Source: Sphingobacterium mizutaii (lineage in GTDB: Bacteria > Bacteroidota > Bacteroidia > Sphingobacteriales > Sphingobacteriaceae). From it: a stretch of DNA of 64,000 bases. The notes under the pieces are model-generated. The model ran no database searches, was not told the DNA's origin, and worked only from the letters and a program-made list of their open reading frames with translations. How positions within the stretch are numbered: the first letter of the stretch is position 1; every line of letters begins with the position of its first letter. The stretch spans positions 682,001 to 746,000 of the forward strand of contig NZ_LT906468.1 in the NCBI RefSeq assembly GCF_900187125.1. The letters run 5' to 3'. Both the position numbers and the translations under genes were made by a program. Shown here one piece after another: positions 62,799-64,000 of the stretch.

Positions 62799-64000
62799 CT
62801 ACTCTACTATTTTCAATTCGTCGATGATGTTTTGAGCACCCGCAAACTTGTCAATTATGAAAAGAACGTATCGGATATCAACCGAAATCGTACGTTGCAA
62901 TTTCGGGTCGAAAATCACGTCTCCAGCCATTGCTTCAATGTTTCCATCAAAAGCCAAGCCAATTAATTCGCCATTTCCGTTTAAAACTGGTGATCCTGAG
63001 TTACCTCCAGTGATATCTTGATCACTTAAAAAGTTAACAGGTAGATAGCCAGCTTTATCAGCATAACGTCCAAAATCCTTGTTTTCATATAGTTCCATTA
63101 ACTTTTTAGGTAAATCGAACTCCTCATCTCCCGGTTGGTATTTCGCAATAGTACCTTTCAATGTGGTGTAATAATTTTCTTTGGCATCATTCCTTTTGTC
63201 CTTAGGCAATGCTCTGATCGTTCCGTAAGTTAAACGCAAAGTTGAGTTTGCATCTGGGTAATACTTACCGTTAGGATCCATTTTCAATACCCCAGCGATG
63301 AACTTTCTAGAGGCAGCCAAGAACTCATCATTCATCTTTTCAGCCTCAGGAGAGGTCTCGCGATATTTATCCATCAAAGATGAAGATAGTTTGTAAAGAG
63401 GATCTGAATCAATCAGCTCAGCTTTAGGGTTTTTTAGGTATTCAGCCAATTTCGCTTGGGATCCAAAAATACTGTTGTCAAATGCAGATTTGATATCAGC
63501 TTGGAAGTTTCCGTTGTTTTTGTTGGCCATTTCGCGAACATAAGGAGCGATATCACCAGCCTTAGCAGCATATAGGTTCAATTCATCCGCCAATACATCG
63601 ATTTCCAAAGGCATGTATGCTTTCTCATAGTTGTCTGCAATAAATGCTTCCAAACGAGGAGCCATTTCTTTGCGTTTAGCCTCGTTTTCCTGCGCATATT
63701 GTTTCAATCCATTACCTAAAGAAGTAGGGATAGCTGCGAAAGTCGAAGAACGTAACATACCGATCAGGTAATTGTCTTGTCTCGCCTTATCGTTTGTCTT
63801 TGCATAGAAATCATTGATTACAGCGATCACATTTCCGTATTCTTCCTTGTTTTCAGGACGGTTAGCCCATTTGTTGAATTTCTTCTCTTGCTTGCGTTTT
63901 GCAGCTGCGGTCTTATGCTTTTTCAAGGCATCGATCATCCCTTGTCTGTTTTTCCAGTAGTTAGCTACTCCAGAATATTTAGAAGCATAGTTTAATTTTA
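62799..64000 (-). CDS. S46 dipeptidyl-peptidase (DPP7/DPP11 family), C-terminal part
   Basis: The open frame runs past the right edge, so only the last 400 or so residues are present; the first visible residues are LNYASKYSGVANYWKNRQG, continuing the frame upstream of the internal ATG at 63938. The catalytic Ser is in DITGGNSGSPVLN. Eighteen residues on, the specificity position reads FDGN with Gly, as in DPP7 (hydrophobic P1), rather than Arg as in DPP11 (acidic P1). S46 enzymes remove dipeptides from the N-terminus in the periplasm, which fits the peptide theme of the window. Confidence 0.92.
   Translation of the reverse strand, partial: KLNYASKYSGVANYWKNRQGMIDALKKHKTAAAKRKQEKKFNKWANRPENKEEYGNVIAVINDFYAKTNDKARQDNYLIGMLRSSTFAAIPTSLGNGLKQYAQENEAKRKEMAPRLEAFIADNYEKAYMPLEIDVLADELNLYAAKAGDIAPYVREMANKNNGNFQADIKSAFDNSIFGSQAKLAEYLKNPKAELIDSDPLYKLSSSLMDKYRETSPEAEKMNDEFLAASRKFIAGVLKMDPNGKYYPDANSTLRLTYGTIRALPKDKRNDAKENYYTTLKGTIAKYQPGDEEFDLPKKLMELYENKDFGRYADKAGYLPVNFLSDQDITGGNSGSPVLNGNGELIGLAFDGNIEAMAGDVIFDPKLQRTISVDIRYVLFIIDKFAGAQNIIDELKIVE

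Overview
The window looks like a piece of a Bacteroidota chromosome, most likely Sphingobacteriaceae (Sphingobacterium/Pedobacter type). The reasons are two SusC/SusD pairs, a GLPGLI protein beside an outer-membrane barrel, a HYC_CC_PP-type protein, DUF2795, an Hc1-like mini-histone, many AT-rich leaders without Shine-Dalgarno sequences, and promoters of the Bacteroidota form (TTG/TTTG, about 19-20 nt, TAnnTTTG). I see no rRNA, tRNA, transposase, prophage or CRISPR.

Layout. 1-2.4 kb: a candidate leftward leader/small RNA, then argH with a palindrome over its promoter. 2.4-8.5 kb: SusC-SusD plus a YdcF/DUF218 protein in one operon. 8.7-16.3 kb: galM (minus), a small membrane protein, then dgt, topB, an alpha/beta hydrolase, an unknown conserved protein and a TonB-C-like periplasmic protein. 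16.4-28.0 kb: a five-gene operon of SusC, SusD and three exported peptidases (S10, S9, M14), read here as a peptide-uptake locus. 28-37 kb: uvrA, a DUF2157 membrane protein, a second YdcF protein, two lpd paralogues, a DUF3817 protein and a hotdog thioesterase. 37-38 kb: about 1 kb of mixed intergenic repeats. 38-45 kb: an azurin-like lipoprotein, then a hybrid kinase, cheR, cheB and a second hybrid kinase in overlapping order, with no chemoreceptor or cheA/cheW. 45.5-48 kb: floA, an orphan small-RNA candidate, kdsC-maf. 48-51.5 kb: a TonB-dependent receptor with an HMA domain and His-rich linker, its HYC_CC_PP neighbour, and a 37-residue membrane peptide. 51.5-55.2 kb: trpD-F-B-A behind a transcription attenuator whose 15-residue leader peptide carries three Trp codons in a row. 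55-64 kb: small conserved genes, a PlsC acyltransferase, an M20 dipeptidase, an outer-membrane barrel/GLPGLI pair, a mini-histone, and the C-terminal part of an S46 dipeptidyl-peptidase running off the right edge.

Together: protein and peptide use is a strong theme (SusCD+S10+S9+M14, M20, S46). Most gene ends carry clear hairpin terminators. The most notable regulatory features are the trp attenuator and two promoter-plus-terminator units with no protein gene. Starts were corrected from TTG/GTG extensions to internal ATGs where those were plainly better. The function of unrecognised genes is left open.
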